From NCBI GenBank assembly GCA_001766655.1, contig MJCC01000010.1, positions 358,291-422,290 of the forward strand: a stretch of DNA of 64,000 nucleotides, read 5' to 3'. Position numbers and translations under genes: made by a program. The notes below the pieces were generated by a model. It had not been told where the DNA came from. It searched no databases and worked only from the letters and a program-made list of their open reading frames with translations. Below, piece by piece: positions 1 through 10,772 of this stretch. This stretch comes from Phytomonas francai. Its lineage: Eukaryota; Euglenozoa; Kinetoplastea; Trypanosomatida; Trypanosomatidae. Within the stretch, counting starts at the first letter, position 1. Each line of letters begins with the position of its first letter.

Positions 1-217
1 CCGCACGGAAAACGGGCTTCCGGCGCTCCTCCTCGGCGTCGGGGTTGCAGCAGATTTCGTTGAGGATCGACATCTGCCCGGCGGTTTGGCCTGGGATCGG
101 TTTGAGCGTTTCCTGAATGCTGGTATAGCGCACCCCGCGCCGTTGGAGACGGAGAGCCCCGGTGGCCCCCGTTGGGGCCTTGAGAAGAGGCTTGCATAGC
201 AAAGAAGGACGCAACAT
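1..217 (-). CDS. Partial hypothetical protein, N-terminal end, likely mitochondrial
   Basis: Reading the minus strand from an ATG at 217 gives an open frame of 72 codons that runs off the left edge without a stop. The first 30 or so residues (beginning MLRPSLLCKPLLK) are rich in Arg, Lys, Leu and Ser/Thr with no acidic residue, which is typical of a mitochondrial presequence. A more acidic stretch (NPDAEEERRK) follows near residues 58-67. GC content is high compared with the AT-rich DNA just upstream, and strand and position fit the minus-strand cluster. I do not recognise the family. A second in-frame Met lies near residue 49, but the presequence-like region favours the first ATG. Confidence 0.6.
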   Translation of the reverse strand, partial: MLRPSLLCKPLLKAPTGATGALRLQRRGVRYTSIQETLKPIPGQTAGQMSILNEICCNPDAEEERRKPVFRA

Positions 218-2147
218 GGGGAGGGGTATAAGCAAGCCTGCGCTTCTGCAAAATTAGATCTTGGAACAAGCCACGGGTCAATAAGTACTAAATACTAATG
301 CTAAGAAACACCTACAAAATGTGATACTATGAAACTACACACTCCTTTTTCCCCTATCGCTAAATCTTACCTTTTTAAAAGCGATAATTGTGAACAAATG
401 CAGATAATCGAAGATTTAGTGAAGACACTATTACAGATGCGTTCTGACCATCCGAAGCCACTATTTCCCTCTCTTCGAAAATGTCGTAAGTAATAAGCAC
501 TTATTCGTTCTTTTTTTTTTAAGGAAAAGAGAATAAACTTGCTCACCTAGAGTTTTTGTGGTGTACCTAAGCGTTCAGGGATCGATACATCGATTCATTA
601 TACCGGAGCACATAAAAAAAAAATAAGCGCCCCTACTCTTCCCCTAACTAAATAAGCCAACCTACTAGTCAAACCGAGCATCTCAGGGTATTTCAGTACT
701 AAAAAAGACATTGACCATCAAGACGAGTATTTTATGAGGGTTTGAATGATTATGAGGGATTAAAAATAGGAGAATTTACAAATATTTCGCCCTCCTTGTT
801 CGATGTATATTTAGGGATAATGATAGCTATCTAGTTTTTTTATCGTTTAATTGTTAAAGGTAGATTTGTTAGAAATTAAGACAAAAAAAAAGAAACAAAA
901 GAGTCATAATGGATGAAAACTTAAATGGACTTGCAAAATATTCCAGAAACATTGAGACAATTAAGCTCATGTAATTTCTTTGTTGTCTTTTTAAAATAAA
1001 ACACAAGCATTGAAAGATCAATAAGAATACACGTGCAAAAGTTATTGAACCGTAACTCGTGCAATAGCTTTTATCTAAAATTTATACATAACATTATTCC
1101 AATCATAGAGTGGAGAAAGAAGGATATCAAATAAAAAACAGAACATGATAATAAAAAATTTCTCCCAAGCCAGCATAGAAACAACAAGAAAAAAAAACGC
1201 ATCAGGAGCGCTACAAAGTGGCGAAATATCTTAGGAAATCGAAATAATACATGTGTCGATTAAAATTTAGTTTTGCACTAGGTTCCAGACTTCGGGGTAA
1301 CATATATGAATAAAAAGTATCCAAACGAAGCAATCAGCGGACAGGTATAATGAATCCCTTGAACATCTATTATTGTTACCATATTTACCAAAACGATATA
1401 GTATGAGAACCATAAGAGTATTTAATCATTTGAGAAAGTTTCTTCACTTTGACACCAAACTCGGTTATTTATTTAAAATAACCCAGTATTTTTAAGGTGA
1501 AGCAATGTTATAGGTATGTATACATTCAGAAGTAAAATATACGTGTATACTACTGCATATCCATATTACCAAATCTATAGCTGCGTGAAGGAACTCGCTC
1601 TGATTTACTCCTTTGGTTGAGTATACTCAGTGTATTAGTTAAGTACAATATAACTAAAAAGAGGGTATATATATATATACATACATATACATAAAAACAT
1701 ATATATGCATATACCTATATCTATATATTTAAAGACTAAATAAATGTTATTATTATTACTGAAAACACTGCTTGAATGGGAATGTATGGAAAGACACGTT
1801 GTTATAACCATTAATTTCAAAATCAACGAAATATTAGTGGAGTTATTATACACAATCACCAAAATAGTATTTACTTTTCCTACAAGTGGTGTTATATCAA
1901 GTGGAGCTACTCATTGCATTTATTTGACTTATATAAAAAGCGTTTGAATAATAGGAAGAGATACAAAAATAGATTCATGAGGAATGTTACAACATTCAAA
2001 GAATGATACAATTCACTCCTTGTATTAGGAGAGACAAAGGAGAAGAACAGATATTTTAAGTCACAAGCGGAAACACGTGAGGGTACATCACACCCGTACG
2101 CCTATACATGTACATAATTCATCACAACAAAGCTACAATCACCTAAG

Positions 2148-2184
<37 letters not shown>

Positions 2185-2215
2185 TTTAAAATGCTTCGCA
2201 TATTTATTTATTTAT
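218..2215. other. AT-rich intergenic region, no gene seen
   Basis: About 2 kb of AT-rich sequence lies between the 3' end of the CAMKK-like kinase gene and the start of the truncated left-edge gene. It holds only short low-complexity frames made of AT repeats (around 1,640-1,860) that do not look like protein. It presumably carries the kinase 3' UTR and the trans-splicing signals of the left-edge gene. I see no RNA gene in it. Confidence 0.6.
2151..2180. repeat. (AT)15 microsatellite
   Basis: A pure AT dinucleotide run of 30 bp lies 36 bp beyond the stop codon of the kinase gene, so within its likely 3' UTR. Similar AT runs sit close to gene ends elsewhere in the window. Confidence 0.95.
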
Positions 2216-5200
2216 CTAATACTTTTCTGAGGCATCCTTGTTCAGTGGATCCGTGCGATGACTCAGGGCAGGAGACACATGGCTGACTTCTTTCAAGCAA
2301 GTTTTTGCAGGGGCAGTAGAAAACAAGTTCAATATAGGGGGTAGCTGAGTTGGGGCCTTTGACCATGTCGCTTGGGGTGTGAGGGGGTTGAAAGGTGATA
2401 AAGTCATGGGATTTGTCTTTGGATCCTTAATCATACTAATCTTAGTCGTACTACTCGATGGATGGCCTTCTTTTTTGTTTCTGCTGAATCTCGAGCTTGG
2501 AGGGGCTTTTAGCATGTATGGAAGGTTCATCGAGTCTTTTGGTCGAGGAAACGTGTAGATACATTTGAGCGAGCCCAGGAACGAATCAGTAGTCTGATTC
2601 TCGGCGTTTGCACCACTTGCATTCACGGGAACCTCAGAGTTTCCGGTCACCAAACTTGAGCAATTTGCTTGTTTGTCGAACATTCCGGGAAATTTCATCG
2701 AGGGTTCCGAATATCTGTTTTTTTTCCCGTATGCCGGGTTTGGCAAGTCGCCCCCCGAGATGCAGAACCGCTTCCATCGGCATCTTGGACAACAGCGTCG
2801 GTCAAACGTCTGCGGTTCGTTGGTGGACAACACGCTGCTCGGTGGCGTACTCAGGGGCTGTTCAGTGGGCGATGAGGCCCCGAGCGTGGGCTTCTCCGGA
2901 CATATCAAATCAGACTCTATTCCCTTCTGCTCAGGGGATCGTGGTGAGATCAACTTCCTCTGCGATTCGAAGCTGCTCATCCTGTTAAGTTCATGTCCAA
3001 TTCCCTCAGATGGACTCAGTTGTTCGTCTTGGGGAATACTGTCGGTTATTTCGACCGCCTTCGTTGAATGCTGCTCAGTTTGCGTTTGGATAATTTTTTT
3101 GACATGAAGACGGGCGCGCGACACCGTCATACGTTTCTTCGGATCACGCTCCAGCATCCCTTTCAGCAGTTCCACCCACTCAACTCCATACTCGGTCGGA
3201 ATCACCGGTTTTGTGGGGTCTCTGACCGCATCAATAGTTGTGAACGGAAGCCGCCCCGTAAGCAAGGTAAACAAAGTGACCCCCATCGCCCATATATCCA
3301 CTGGCTTCCCATTTATGCTACTCCCTTGCCAGATCTCCGGCGCAATAAACAACACAGTCCCCTTCACGCCCCAAATCTTCTCCACATGGTCGTGCGCATC
3401 GTTGGTTAGATCTTTGCTCAGAGCCATACTCTTCTCCATCATTTGGTGCATCCGATGGAGGTATTGCTTATCGAAGACCTCGGCAAGACCAAAATCGGAG
3501 AGGTACACCACTCCATTGCTGTCTAAGAGAATGTTTTGTGGCTTAATATCACGGTGTACGACGTTATGGCGGTGCAGGTACTCCAACCCTGCCAGGGCCT
3601 GCCGTGCAATTTGTACAAGCTGCAATGGTGGAATGGGCTCGCAAACCTTATCCGTGTTGTTGTTCACCTGTATGTCGGCAACCACACCCTTGTCTACGTA
3701 TTGCATGACGAGATAGAGCTCATCGGCATTTGGGTCATCGATCACTTCGTAGAGGTGGACGATATTTCGATGCCGTAGACGCTTCATGACCGATACCTCG
3801 CGCATGAAGGATTCATGGTTGAGCTGCGCCTGTGTGGGGCCGCCGAGCCGTTGTTTATGATCCGCGCGCAGGACCTCCTTCAATGCCACCAAACGAGAAT
3901 TTACGCTGTCATAAGCTAGCTTCACTCGCGCACACGTACCATGCCCGATATCCTCTAGAATTTGGTACTGGTTGATGAAGCGGAACCCGGACTTCGTCTT
4001 CCATTTCCGCAGCTTGTTCATCATGCACATATCCACGACATCTGAGATACTGGCGATGCTATTGTCGTCGCTGTCTAGCGAGAAGTTGGACGGCGTCGCG
4101 CTCGAACTTGGCACTTGGGTTATGTTGATAGAAGACCAATTGTAAGGGGGAGCGGGCCGCGCGCTCGAGGATTGTATGTTGTCGTTGCTTTGAGTAATAC
4201 AGTCGCAACTATACGATTGATTGTCAACACCTTTGACGATATTACGCCAGCTGTAGATTGAGCCTCGGCTCTGAAAGCTAATCATGCGCTTAGCGTAACT
4301 TGTATATCCGCCCCCCATGGTTATCTCAGAGCCCATGCTGTATTTACTGCGATGCGAATCAACTTTGACAAATGATTTAAACGAAGGGAAATATGAGATT
4401 GGCATGTTTTTCGAGCGTGCAGTATCCTTTATTTCTCGCTCTACAAAGCTCACCGTGGTTGGTTTCGTTCGTTGCTGGTTGGGAACCGCGGCAGCATTTT
4501 CATCCTCATCCACCGCATTTACATCTTTTGCAGCAACCACATCTTTGGGGGCATCAATAGAAACATTTCCACAAGTAGTATCATCCGAAATAGTGAGTGA
4601 TAGAGTTGGCACTGATGTTGGTTGGGACAGAAGATTTTTCGTAGTAATATACTCTAAATCTGACAGAACACGTTCGCTGTTTCCGGAGCTGCTAATCGGG
4701 CCAATTTTGGCATCATAGCTTCTCTCCGTCATCTTTTTGCTTTTGAGAGAGACTAAAGATTGAGATTCCAGGGAATAGTTATACTGCTTTGGTGCCTCGG
4801 TATACTCCTTCGTAGAAATGTTATCCTCCGATTCAAGAAGTCCGACCTTCTCAGTCTGGGCAAAATTTTTGATCACAGAATGGAGGGAGTTGAGCTCTAT
4901 TTTTTTGGAAAGATTCAACACATATGGCGATTTAATGCACTTCGCTGCAGTAGCGGAGGAAACTGTTTCGTAGGAACTGCTGTTGCTGGGCTGTGTGAGG
5001 ATAGATGTGCTGAAATTAAGTGAGCCGAAGGTCATGTTGTATGGCAACGTATTCTTTCCTCTAGAAGGCTTCGTATTGAAGTGGTAATTGCTAGTACAGC
5101 TCTTCAGGTTCAAAAGAGAGCTTGGCGTATAGTTCGCTTTCCGGCTATCATTTTGGCTTCCTACCAAATCAGCCTTTTCAGTTCGAAACGGTGCCCCAAT

Positions 5201-5425
5201 AGACGCGAAGCTGACTATGTCGTCATATTCGATATTCGGTGTTCTAGGCGAAAATGCATATTTACTCTTAACAATCGAACGACAAGAAACATTTTTGGTC
5301 GTTTCAGGAATCGTAATCTTATTGGAGACTTCCAAATTTTCACTTTCATTTCCCTGTGTAACAATACCAGGATTTTCGGAAGGGCTAGTTGAGTAAAGTC
5401 GAGCGTATGGCTCGAGTTTACTCAT
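2216..5425 (-). CDS. Large CAMKK/LKB1-kinase-like serine/threonine protein kinase
   Basis: This 1069-residue protein has a single kinase domain at about residues 483-785. Visible motifs are a glycine loop (IGHGTCARV), a catalytic loop HRDIKPQN near residue 623, DFG near 642, an APE motif (IAPEIW) and DIWAMGVTLF. The loop after the VALK lysine and the rest of the domain resemble the CAMKK/Sak1/Elm1 group, upstream kinases that in other eukaryotes activate AMPK/SNF1. About 480 residues of Ser/Thr/Asn-rich, probably disordered sequence precede the domain and about 280 follow it, including a Cys/Arg-rich patch (RRCCPRCRWKRFC) that could bind metal or be lipidated. The start is an ATG at 5425. An AG at 5464-5465, preceded on the sense strand by a T8C4T3 tract, is a convincing trans-splice acceptor giving a leader of about 38 nt. 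The kinase call is firm and the subfamily is an inference. Confidence 0.93.
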   Translation of the reverse strand: MSKLEPYARLYSTSPSENPGIVTQGNESENLEVSNKITIPETTKNVSCRSIVKSKYAFSPRTPNIEYDDIVSFASIGAPFRTEKADLVGSQNDSRKANYTPSSLLNLKSCTSNYHFNTKPSRGKNTLPYNMTFGSLNFSTSILTQPSNSSSYETVSSATAAKCIKSPYVLNLSKKIELNSLHSVIKNFAQTEKVGLLESEDNISTKEYTEAPKQYNYSLESQSLVSLKSKKMTERSYDAKIGPISSSGNSERVLSDLEYITTKNLLSQPTSVPTLSLTISDDTTCGNVSIDAPKDVVAAKDVNAVDEDENAAAVPNQQRTKPTTVSFVEREIKDTARSKNMPISYFPSFKSFVKVDSHRSKYSMGSEITMGGGYTSYAKRMISFQSRGSIYSWRNIVKGVDNQSYSCDCITQSNDNIQSSSARPAPPYNWSSINITQVPSSSATPSNFSLDSDDNSIASISDVVDMCMMNKLRKWKTKSGFRFINQYQILEDIGHGTCARVKLAYDSVNSRLVALKEVLRADHKQRLGGPTQAQLNHESFMREVSVMKRLRHRNIVHLYEVIDDPNADELYLVMQYVDKGVVADIQVNNNTDKVCEPIPPLQLVQIARQALAGLEYLHRHNVVHRDIKPQNILLDSNGVVYLSDFGLAEVFDKQYLHRMHQMMEKSMALSKDLTNDAHDHVEKIWGVKGTVLFIAPEIWQGSSINGKPVDIWAMGVTLFTLLTGRLPFTTIDAVRDPTKPVIPTEYGVEWVELLKGMLERDPKKRMTVSRARLHVKKIIQTQTEQHSTKAVEITDSIPQDEQLSPSEGIGHELNRMSSFESQRKLISPRSPEQKGIESDLICPEKPTLGASSPTEQPLSTPPSSVLSTNEPQTFDRRCCPRCRWKRFCISGGDLPNPAYGKKNRYSEPSMKFPGMFDKQANCSSLVTGNSEVPVNASGANAENQTTDSFLGSLKCIYTFPRPKDSMNLPYMLKAPPSSRFSRNKKEGHPSSSTTKISMIKDPKTNPMTLSPFNPLTPQATWSKAPTQLPPILNLFSTAPAKTCLKEVSHVSPALSHRTDPLNKDASEKY

Positions 5426-6965
5426 GATACGTGAATAGAGGAGATTTACTCAGATTGATAACACTGAAAGGGGAAAAAAAAGCAAATCCGATGAAAAGGG
5501 AAATGTTTCAGAAACAATAAAAAAAAAACTACACTGAAAAGGTTTAATATATCGCTAGGAAGTAGTTGTGTAGGGGATTATTTACCTACACTTTGTTAAT
5601 ATTTTTGGTGTTGGAAATGCTGTACTTGTTAGCCGACGTCGGCATAATCACCCAATGGCACGTGTAAGAGAATGTATCTTAGGGATACTTTGAAACGTGC
5701 CTATATTAATAAATTTCCTTCTTCCAAAAAGTTATTATAGAGGTACCACACCAGAAAAAACAACAATAGAAAAGGACAGAGGGGGGGATGGATATCTACC
5801 CTAAATCTCAATTAGGGTTAAATATATATTCTAGAACTGGAGGAAGGAGAAAGTTTTGTATAAGAAAGTCACAAAAATAAAGCTCCAAAGGTAACTAATC
5901 GAATATATTTAATGCAATATAATGATCCTAATAATAACCTGCTAAGCACGAGGGGCAGGTTATGTATATTAAAAAGAGTTGAAAATATAATTTCCACAGA
6001 AGCTGGTATTTAGCTGAAGCCTATGTAAATATTTTTGACTAATAAGAGTAAGAACTTGTTAATATGACTTTCGAAAATAGATTTATCTGTTTCTTCACAT
6101 GAAAAAAAAGAAGGAAAACTATAGGGAGAAAAGGGGCGTAAAATCGAAACAATGAGTTATGTGAAACTATACACATTCATTTTTGGACCCTAATCAGATG
6201 TGCAGCTTACGATTCTTCATCTGTGATTTTTTAAATTTTCATTCTTTCTATTAGAGATAATAACATGGCATAGACGGTAGAAGGAAGAACGGATAAAGTA
6301 GATTGGGGTATCACTACGAGTGTCAACAAGCAGTGTTACTAGACTCAACTCACGCCACATACATTTTCCTCATATGCTCTTTGCTGGTTTTCTTTTCTTT
6401 ATATACTTGCTGTCCATTCAAAACGATTCATTTTTTTCCGATGAGAAAAGAAACCACACTTTCCTTATTCGTTCACGGGAAGCTTTCAGGTTTTCAAATG
6501 ATACCACCTATACCCTCTGAGCTTAGTTATTATCATTATATGCGTAATACAAAACTTAGTCACCACGAGTTTTTGCAAAAGTTTGCACAAAAAGATACAA
6601 ATAACTTGTGGGATATCATCAAGAAAGAGGATAATCATTTGTCTAGCCCCCTTCCCAGCGTATATTCGATATATGCTAACGAATCAAAATACTACTTTCG
6701 ACAAATAATATATTGAAATACTGAGCAATTGCACAGCTCAAATTCAAATCATTTTCTCTTCTACCACCCTCGAAAGTTTCTTTTAAAAAAACAAGGCGGT
6801 AAAGTGAAAAACAACAAAAAAAAACGAATCACAAACACGAACCACACCTCTCCGTAAAACCTTCTGCATCCTCCTCGAGATGTACTGTGGCATTAAATGG
6901 TTTTCCCCCCTTTCGTCTGCTTGCTTTGTGATCCCAGCATTGTGCGCGTTGGAGTAATAATGGTG
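5426..6965. other. Intergenic region with a clear trans-splice acceptor
   Basis: This 1.5 kb AT-rich region separates the proteasome alpha4 gene from the downstream kinase gene. Close to the kinase start it holds a sense-strand polypyrimidine tract (5466-5482) followed by AG at 5464-5465. A 137-codon plus-strand frame at 6303-6716 has low-complexity, membrane-like composition, opposes the cluster direction and is not accepted as a gene. Confidence 0.6.
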
Positions 6966-7709
6966 CTACTCTTGTTCTGCCTGGCGCTCCTTTCTAGCAG
7001 ACTCCTCTTCCCTTTCCTTCTCAACTTCCTCTACAAACATGCTGAGCTCCTCATCACTGAGGTAGCTCGCCTTTTTGTACTCCAGAACCAGAAGCTCAAC
7101 ATTTTTAGATCCACTCTCAACCACCTCCAGGAGTGACTTAATTGCGAAGTGCACACACTCGTCGCGCGTCATGTTTTCTTTATACAACTTCTCCATATAT
7201 TCAATAACCGTTTGGTCATGCCTGCCAATAGCCGTCGCCTTCCACGCAGAGGTCATCCCAGAGGGGTCTGTCTTCCATAGGTGAGGCTGCCCGTTTTCGT
7301 TGAAGCCTCCGACGATGGTGGATACGCCAAAAGGTCGACTGCCACCACTTTGCGTGGACTTTTGCTGAACGCGGGCAATAAAGCGAACCAACAGGTCAAC
7401 ATCCATGGTGTCTTCATAGTTCAGCCGAAAGCGCTGGCACTCTAGCTGGGCCTTGTTAACGAGCACACGTGCATCCGCGGAGAGTCCTGCAAAGGCAAGG
7501 TAGATGTGATCATCGACTTTGCATATCTTTCGAATCGTACGGCTATCTTGCAACTTCTGAACAGAGCGCTTCTCGATCGCGATCACGATGCTGTCTTTCC
7601 CCAGCACACCAACCGTCGCTAGACCCTTCCTGACGGCCTCCTGCGCATATTCCACCTGGAACAGGTGACCGTCAGGGGAGAAGACTGTTATAGCACGGTC
7701 GTAGCTCAT
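6966..7709 (-). CDS. PSMA7: 20S proteasome subunit alpha4 (alpha type-7)
   Basis: A 247-residue alpha-ring subunit of the 20S proteasome, the cytosolic and nuclear protease that degrades ubiquitinated proteins. The N terminus (MSYDRAITVFSPDGHL, then FQVEYA) is the alpha-subunit signature, and the MSYDRA start is characteristic of alpha4/PSMA7. Other conserved stretches include the segment with KLQDSRTIRKIC, GLSADARV, RPFGVST and TDPSG. Alpha subunits gate and structure the ring and are not proteolytic, so absence of a catalytic Thr is expected. The C-terminal tail is rich in Glu, Lys and Arg, as in other alpha4 proteins. Length is normal for the family. A run of 12 T with AG at 7826-7827 (sense strand) is a probable splice acceptor about 116 nt upstream of the ATG. 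Confidence 0.97.
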   Translation of the reverse strand: MSYDRAITVFSPDGHLFQVEYAQEAVRKGLATVGVLGKDSIVIAIEKRSVQKLQDSRTIRKICKVDDHIYLAFAGLSADARVLVNKAQLECQRFRLNYEDTMDVDLLVRFIARVQQKSTQSGGSRPFGVSTIVGGFNENGQPHLWKTDPSGMTSAWKATAIGRHDQTVIEYMEKLYKENMTRDECVHFAIKSLLEVVESGSKNVELLVLEYKKASYLSDEELSMFVEEVEKEREEESARKERQAEQE

Positions 7710-8328
7710 AATAATGTATTTGTAGTATGCGAGTGTCGCTTTATTTTACTTAAATATTACTAAAGATGCTTTCTTTCTCGAATAGTTTAAAATATAAAAA
7801 TAAGTTCGGTTTGTATATATCCATACTAAAAAAAAAAAATGCGCTGATGCAATTTCTCAGAATGAGCCTAAATACAGTAATGCATATATAACCACCCTCG
7901 AACTTTTTTATTTGAGTTTTGAATAGCAACACCAGTGAGACTAAAGCAATCCCCCATTCTAGAGTGAAAAGACAGCAGAAACTTGTCTAATCAAAAATAT
8001 ATAAGGAATATACTCTTCCCATTTTTTTCTTGAAGGGAATGCTCCTATGTAGGTATGAAACACACAGCAGAAGAACCCTTCAGGAGACAGAAAGGTGCGC
8101 TGTTTCATAGCACCAACACACAGCTTAACAGGAAAGATAGTAGCAATACATAGACGCATTCTGTGTGGAAAGAGGTTGCAAGTGTGTGCAGCATTACCTG
8201 GCCTTGTGGCACGACTCGCAGACTAGAACCCCTCGTGGGTGTACCTTTTTGGTTCACAAACTCTCTTTTTCCTTTCTACAATATTAAGCAGCCCTATACC
8301 AGGAATAAATCTGATGAAAATAAAACAC
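7710..8328. other. Intergenic region, no gene seen
   Basis: An AT-rich spacer between the RAD51 paralogue and the proteasome gene. The sense strand has a T12 tract (7828-7839) followed by AG at 7826-7827, the likely acceptor for the proteasome mRNA. The two short minus-strand frames here are low in complexity and not convincing. Confidence 0.6.
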
Positions 8329-9477
8329 TCAAATGCTAAGAAATTGAGGCACTGAGGTATAGTCCCATATATCTAAGCTGTTTAGCACTTCGTCACCACA
8401 GGCTTCTTCGACGGTTTCCGCATGTGGCGCGCACTCCTCTCTCAGTGACATGCCCTCCACATCCGTCGCGGACAACTGTAGGGCCAGTTCCCCCGTGCCG
8501 CAGAAAGAACTCTTCGTAATAGCGAGCAGGTGAGTGCAGGTACGCATGCCCCTCACAATTCGATGAAGGTGCATTCGAAGGTTAACGGCGTGGTATAGGA
8601 CCGGTCCGAGGCTTCCGTTGTTGCTATTCATCGACGTCTCGAGGGGCGCCACTGTGAAGAACCTGCTGGCTAGATTCGATGCGCATTGCGTGAGCAGCAG
8701 AACACACACGTTACCCTCACTTGCAAGATGTTTCATGGCCTGAACCGCGGCGTGCACGGTCGCTTGACGTTGTATGAGATCACCAAGGTGAGTGAACCCT
8801 GAAAAGCTTCGCTGCACGAGCTGGGTGAAGTGGTCGACAACGACAAGCCGCGTGCGGGGATGCTGCTGTAGGTGCTGACAAAGGACGCTACCAAACCCGC
8901 CACCAGGATGCGTTCTTGGCAAAAAGTTTTCGACGCGCTGAACTGGCATGCAAAAGAAGGATGACAGGACCATGGTGGGATTTCCCCCCACGTGCGGCGC
9001 GAACACAGAGAAGATCTGATCCACAACCGCCGCTTCGGGCCCGCTGTACAGCCACAGAACCTCGCCCCCGCTGCGTGTGATGTGGGCCGCCCATTGGAGG
9101 GCGAGCCGGGTCTTCCCGCACCCTGTCCTTCCCGTCAGCTCCGCGACGAGCGCGGGCCGAAGCCCGCCCCGGAGGGCCTCGTCCAGCCTACGCAGCCCCG
9201 TCCCGACGGCTGCGCCCGGCGGCGGGCCGCGGCTGAGCGGGACCGGCCGCGGAGGGGCGTGAAGGGCCGCGATCCCCGCCAGCGCCCGCCCCGCCGCGCG
9301 CTCGGAGAGGTCGAAGTCGCGCGCGAGGGCGCCCGGCGGCCGCAGGAGCAGGCGACGCGCCGCACGGCTGGCGAGCAGGGGCAGCGCGGGCGCCCGGCGA
9401 TGGCCCGGCGGGGGCCCCATGACGGCAGCCCGCCGATCCCCCGCAACGCCGCCCATCGCCCTCTTTTCGCCGGGCAT
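8329..9477 (-). CDS. RAD51-family recombinase paralogue
   Basis: This 382-residue protein has a RecA/RAD51 ATPase core. Walker A is GRTGCGKT at residues 116-123, with the typical preceding segment (TGLRRLDEALRGGL, then AELT) and following helix (LALQWA). Walker B is LVVVDHF with Asp near 215, and a later strand (VLLLTQCAS) matches the RecA-core strand after Walker B. The N-terminal 90 residues are very rich in Ala, Arg and Pro and include a short helical segment that could be a remnant of the RAD51 N-terminal domain. RAD51 paralogues assist RAD51 filament assembly in homologous recombination. Wording around Walker A is closest to XRCC3/RAD51D-type proteins, but I cannot assign orthology. The first 370 bp are extremely GC-rich compared with the rest. 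The ATG at 9477 is supported by a stop codon just upstream in frame (9484-9486). Confidence 0.85.
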   Translation of the reverse strand: MPGEKRAMGGVAGDRRAAVMGPPPGHRRAPALPLLASRAARRLLLRPPGALARDFDLSERAAGRALAGIAALHAPPRPVPLSRGPPPGAAVGTGLRRLDEALRGGLRPALVAELTGRTGCGKTRLALQWAAHITRSGGEVLWLYSGPEAAVVDQIFSVFAPHVGGNPTMVLSSFFCMPVQRVENFLPRTHPGGGFGSVLCQHLQQHPRTRLVVVDHFTQLVQRSFSGFTHLGDLIQRQATVHAAVQAMKHLASEGNVCVLLLTQCASNLASRFFTVAPLETSMNSNNGSLGPVLYHAVNLRMHLHRIVRGMRTCTHLLAITKSSFCGTGELALQLSATDVEGMSLREECAPHAETVEEACGDEVLNSLDIWDYTSVPQFLSI

Positions 9478-9914
9478 GATACCCTACATGGACTTCCTCC
9501 TTACGCGTTCGCTTTCCCGATAATTGGGTATATATAGCGGCGGGAGTGGGTATGCGTGTTTGTGTGTGCGGGGAGACCTGTCACGCCCGTCCCACCCACC
9601 CCCTCTGAGTGCACTAATGTAGAGATTTTTTGACTTTTCAAACGGGAGGGAAAGGGAGGGGGGGGGGGAAGCGAGGTTTGAGGCTCGATGATTCAGCTTC
9701 GAATGCAACCAAAGACTCCTCTACATCAACTACCAAAGTTATTTACAAGTATCCGGTATTCAAGAAAGAGCTAGCCATATACACAGTAAACAATAATCAA
9801 TTAAAAAGGGAAAAAAAATCAAAATGGATACTTTTTCTAAAGGCTGGAGAACGTCTTTTTTGTAGTAGGCTGTTTTATTTCAAGGAAGAAACTCCAATAT
9901 CCTATTGTTCGAAT
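9478..9914. other. Intergenic region with polypyrimidine tract
   Basis: The spacer between the pterin dehydratase and RAD51-paralogue genes. On the plus strand it contains a purine run with a long G tract around 9643-9675, which on the sense (minus) strand is a strong C/T-rich tract. An AG follows near 9632, a plausible trans-splice signal for the RAD51-paralogue mRNA. Confidence 0.55.
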
Positions 9915-10250
9915 TCATTGACTCATGGTAGAGTATACTTTATTCATTTCCATCGCTAGATCCATATCCTTCTGCGTTATGCTATTCCCCGCGTCGTGTG
10001 TGGTCAACTCCACGTGAACTCGCTTGTGAACATTCGTCCAGGTAGGGTGGTGCTGCATGCGCTCACAAATCGGACCCACACGGAGCATAAAATCCAATGC
10101 CTGAGGAAAGGTTTTGAACGTGTAATCGCGTTCCATGATGTGCGGCGTCGCGCCCCGCAACCTCCATCCATACAGATCCTGCAAGGCTTGTGTGACAGCA
10201 GGTGCGGAAAGGGGCCGTGGGGAAAGGAACCTAGGACTTTGACGCCACAT
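9915..10250 (-). CDS. PCD: Pterin-4a-carbinolamine dehydratase, mitochondrial-type
   Basis: A 111-residue protein matching the small PCD/DCoH fold. It has the conserved FKTFPQALDFM strand-helix, the active-site HHPTW..V segment (two adjacent His) and VHVELTTHD with a further His, followed by a helix beginning KDMDLA. PCD dehydrates 4a-hydroxytetrahydrobiopterin and so helps regenerate biopterin cofactor. Trypanosomatids are pterin auxotrophs that salvage pterins. The N terminus (MWRQSPRFLSPRPLS) is Arg/Ser-rich without acids, suggesting mitochondrial import. The open frame extends three codons further to a TTG, but the first ATG is at 10250 and I use that. Confidence 0.88.
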   Translation of the reverse strand: MWRQSPRFLSPRPLSAPAVTQALQDLYGWRLRGATPHIMERDYTFKTFPQALDFMLRVGPICERMQHHPTWTNVHKRVHVELTTHDAGNSITQKDMDLAMEMNKVYSTMSQ

Positions 10251-10553
10251 GATGACCAAAACTTTTTTTCGGAATTTTTACACCTCGCTAACTTTGTAAA
10301 ATGAGTAATCGAACTGATCCTCGTAATGTGTAAACCTCTGGACCCTCAAGAGACAAGAAAAGCGCTAAAGCTAATAACCATATGTTTGAGAATAGGAGAG
10401 AAACTATAAAAAGAAGTATCGCGTGAATTTGAAATCAGTAAAACAATGCGTAGCAATGAGATCTATGAGACCTGGTGAATCAATCTGAAGTTGGGCTTTA
10501 TATACTTCTGGAACCATCCAAGGCAAGGGATATCCATTCCTCAGCCGTGTTTA

Positions 10554-10772
10554 TCAAATTTCAGCTCCCTGGTTTGATTTTTCACTCTCAGAATTCTCCA
10601 ACGCTGCTAAAAGTTTAACTTCATCTTGTTTTAATCTTTCAAGTACAGAAAGCATCTGTCTCCTTTCTTCTTCTAAATGCAGGGTACGCGTGTCAAGGTA
10701 TTTCAGGAGGGCTTTTATAGTCACAGGCAAGTCATCTGCTTTATTTTCGGATAGTGTTGATCTACTTTGCAT
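10554..10772 (-). CDS. Small predicted coiled-coil protein, hypothetical
   Basis: A 72-codon ATG-initiated frame on the cluster strand. The predicted protein is hydrophilic and mostly helical, with a Leu/Glu/Arg-rich heptad-like stretch from about residue 16 to 64 (LEEERRQMLSVLERLKQ). A T9 run lies just upstream of the ATG on the sense strand. Composition is protein-like rather than AT-repeat-like, which is the main reason to accept it. I do not recognise a family. It could be a subunit of a small coiled-coil complex, but this is a guess. Confidence 0.5.
   Translation of the reverse strand: MQSRSTLSENKADDLPVTIKALLKYLDTRTLHLEEERRQMLSVLERLKQDEVKLLAALENSESEKSNQGAEI

Noticed and set aside
1635..1862. 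75-codon minus-strand frame near the left end
   Set aside because: Ile/Tyr/Asn repeats encoded by TA microsatellite, so not a protein.
6303..6716. 137-codon plus-strand frame in the spacer left of the proteasome gene
   Set aside because: It lies against the cluster direction, is AT-rich and low in complexity, and has no recognisable motif.
8992..9537. 181-codon plus-strand frame over the RAD51 paralogue 5' end
   Set aside because: Antisense to the Walker A region and GC-driven.
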